Positions 5,280-5,362 of a stretch of 5,362 nt of DNA are shown here, piece by piece. The notes under the pieces are model-generated. The model saw nothing but the letters and a program-made list of their open reading frames with translations. It had not been told where the DNA came from and did not search any database. This stretch comes from Burkholderiales bacterium. GTDB lineage: Bacteria > Pseudomonadota > Gammaproteobacteria > Burkholderiales > Burkholderiaceae. The position numbers and the translations under genes are program-made. Position 1 is the stretch's first letter, and every line of letters begins with the position of its first letter. The stretch spans positions 1 through 5,362 of the forward strand of contig CANFNO010000246.1 of NCBI GenBank assembly GCA_947447845.1, given 5' to 3'.

Positions 5280-5362
5280 ATGAAGGATCTGATTGCCAAT
5301 GACAAGGCCACTATCGCGGCCCTTGCAGAGCGCCTCAAACGCGCCCAATCTCACTCGGAGTA
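5280..5362 (+). CDS. 5' end of a probable transposase gene (partial)
   Basis: ATG at 5280 opens a frame that runs off the window after 27 codons, beginning MKDLIANDKATIAALAERL and continuing KRAQSHSE. The spacing of hydrophobic residues (L4, I5, I12, L15, L19) suggests an N-terminal amphipathic or coiled-coil helix, as found at the start of IS66-type TnpC proteins. GGGAG six bases upstream supports the start. The transposase call rests mainly on context: an interrupted gene next door and a start-blocking hairpin. Too little protein is visible to prove it; another short regulatory or accessory protein is possible. Confidence 0.45.
   Translation, partial: MKDLIANDKATIAALAERLKRAQSHSE

Larger units (their letters stand above)
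5188..5362 (+). mobile_element. left end of a presumed insertion sequence (continues past the window)
   Basis: The boundary is placed where the regulator's family-like sequence stops (codon 337 ends at 5187). Beyond it lie about 60 A/T-rich bases, a long hairpin and the start of a new ORF, the layout of an IS left end followed by its transposase. TTTCGAAA (5189-5196) is an 8-base palindrome near the junction. The right end is not in the window, so neither the terminal inverted repeat nor a target duplication can be shown, and the exact edge is uncertain by about 10-15 bases. The family is unproven; an IS66-like element (ISBst12 subgroup) is one possibility. Confidence 0.5.

Overview
The window looks like chromosomal DNA of a moderately GC-rich betaproteobacterium, probably of the Comamonadaceae/Burkholderiales type. 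This is inferred from G/C-ending codons, the style of the acyl-CoA synthetase and alanine dehydrogenase, and the CadC-like regulator; no rRNA or other lineage marker is present. Composition drops in the right-hand third, with A/T-rich intergenic DNA around 3953-4176 and again at the right edge.

Left part (1-2182, + strand): the possible last nine codons of an upstream gene and a GC-rich hairpin are followed by an ANL-superfamily acyl-CoA synthetase of the ACSM (medium-chain) type. Twenty-one bases after it comes a small exported single-domain rhodanese. The two are probably co-transcribed. An intrinsic terminator at 2191-2228, with its U-tract on the minus strand, separates this pair from the converging alanine dehydrogenase gene ald (2258-3370, minus). 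Ald is full length, with all catalytic and NAD-binding residues in place. These genes handle ordinary carbon and nitrogen metabolism: fatty/organic acid activation, sulfane-sulfur transfer in the periplasm, and alanine/pyruvate interconversion.

Right part (3371-5362): an unrecognised 131-residue protein with a clear signal peptide (minus strand) is divergent from a CadC/ToxR-type membrane-bound regulator (+ strand), with a 224-base shared upstream region. The regulator has its winged helix, one transmembrane segment and the start of its periplasmic domain. Its homology-like sequence stops abruptly near base 5187 and is replaced by A/T-richer DNA ending in a short unrelated tail. A 30-base, nearly perfect hairpin then leads directly into a new ORF (5280 to the window end) that looks like the start of a transposase. 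The most economical reading is an insertion sequence that has cut the regulator and removed its usual TPR-like C-terminal half.

The most interesting signals are translational. The Shine-Dalgarno sequence of the presumed transposase lies inside a 13-pair hairpin, the exported orphan gene has its Shine-Dalgarno in a 5-pair hairpin, and the regulator has a strong Shine-Dalgarno-like AGGGAGG inside a 6-pair hairpin twelve codons into the ORF, placed correctly for an in-frame CTG start. No convincing previously undescribed multi-gene system is visible; the exported orphan plus divergent membrane regulator is the best candidate for something uncharacterised.
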